DNA of 31,207 nt from Clostridiaceae bacterium UBA6085 (GTDB lineage Bacteria > Bacillota > Clostridia > Clostridiales > Clostridiaceae), in NCBI GenBank assembly GCA_002428605.1, contig DIXH01000043.1, positions 1-31,207 of the forward strand. Reading direction: 5' to 3'. Of the stretch, positions 31,196 to 31,207 are shown one piece after another. The position numbers and the translations under genes were made by a program. The number at the start of each line of letters is the position of its first letter. The first letter of the stretch is position 1. The notes beneath the pieces were generated by a model, which did not search any database, had not been told where the DNA came from, and saw only the letters and a program-made list of their open reading frames with translations.

Positions 31196-31207
31196 ATAAT
31201 GCGAAAC

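Overview
The window looks like the chromosome of a strictly anaerobic, low-to-mid GC Gram-positive bacterium, most likely a clostridial Firmicute. The evidence is strong AGGAGG-type ribosome binding sites, lipoprotein signal peptides, an aldehyde:ferredoxin oxidoreductase, a flavin/2Fe-2S/molybdenum hydroxylase of the xanthine dehydrogenase family, and two leader RNAs that I read as molybdenum/tungsten cofactor (Moco/Tuco) riboswitches. This is inference from gene content; no rRNA or tRNA gene is present to confirm it.

Layout, left to right. (1) 16-447: small lipoprotein. (2) 540-2828, plus strand: promoter, Moco-type riboswitch, aldehyde ferredoxin oxidoreductase and an overlapping MoaD/ThiS-like protein, ending at a bidirectional terminator shared with (3). 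(3) 3025-6567, minus strand: three-subunit molybdenum hydroxylase (FAD, then 2Fe-2S, then molybdenum subunit). (4) 7015-10972, plus strand: small coiled-coil protein, GPH-type sugar symporter, GH13 alpha-glucosidase with an unusual N-terminal extension, and a lipoprotein; a sugar uptake and hydrolysis operon. (5) 11076-12889: promoter carrying two identical palindromic operators, a membrane protein, a TetR regulator and a flavodoxin-fold reductase; a self-regulated operon. (6) 13023-13796: short-chain dehydrogenase. (7) 13842-18359: promoter, second Moco-type riboswitch with a possible attenuator, a lipoprotein with a sulfite-oxidase-fold (PF00174-like) domain, a BtuCD/FecCD-type ABC transporter (permease, ATPase, binding lipoprotein) and a TiaS-like ATP-binding protein. 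(8) 18455-18613: 52-residue protein with two CxxC pairs, then about 0.6 kb without a convincing gene. (9) 19235-31195: one giant exported repeat protein of 3986 residues.

The most coherent story is a molybdenum/tungsten regulon. Two leader RNAs with the same architecture (P1, a P2 interrupted by an A-C mismatch, a TGGGT joint, a small P3, and a GCCTCCC...TGGAAA core) precede a cofactor-using enzyme and a transporter. Their surroundings suggest opposite outputs: in the enzyme leader the aptamer core can instead pair perfectly with the Shine-Dalgarno, which suggests ON with ligand; in the transporter leader an AT-rich terminator follows the aptamer, which suggests OFF with ligand. If so, the ABC transporter, whose family is usually annotated as iron/siderophore/B12, is probably a molybdate or tungstate importer of the MolBCA kind, and the PF00174-like lipoprotein and the TiaS-like protein are unexplained partners in metal or cofactor handling.

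The other notable item is the giant surface protein, built from dozens of short degenerate repeats, with a 1.5-kb internal duplication, three copies of a different 65-residue module near its end, a Pro/Glu-rich stalk encoded by tandem DNA repeats, no recognisable C-terminal anchor, and a Shine-Dalgarno buried in a hairpin.
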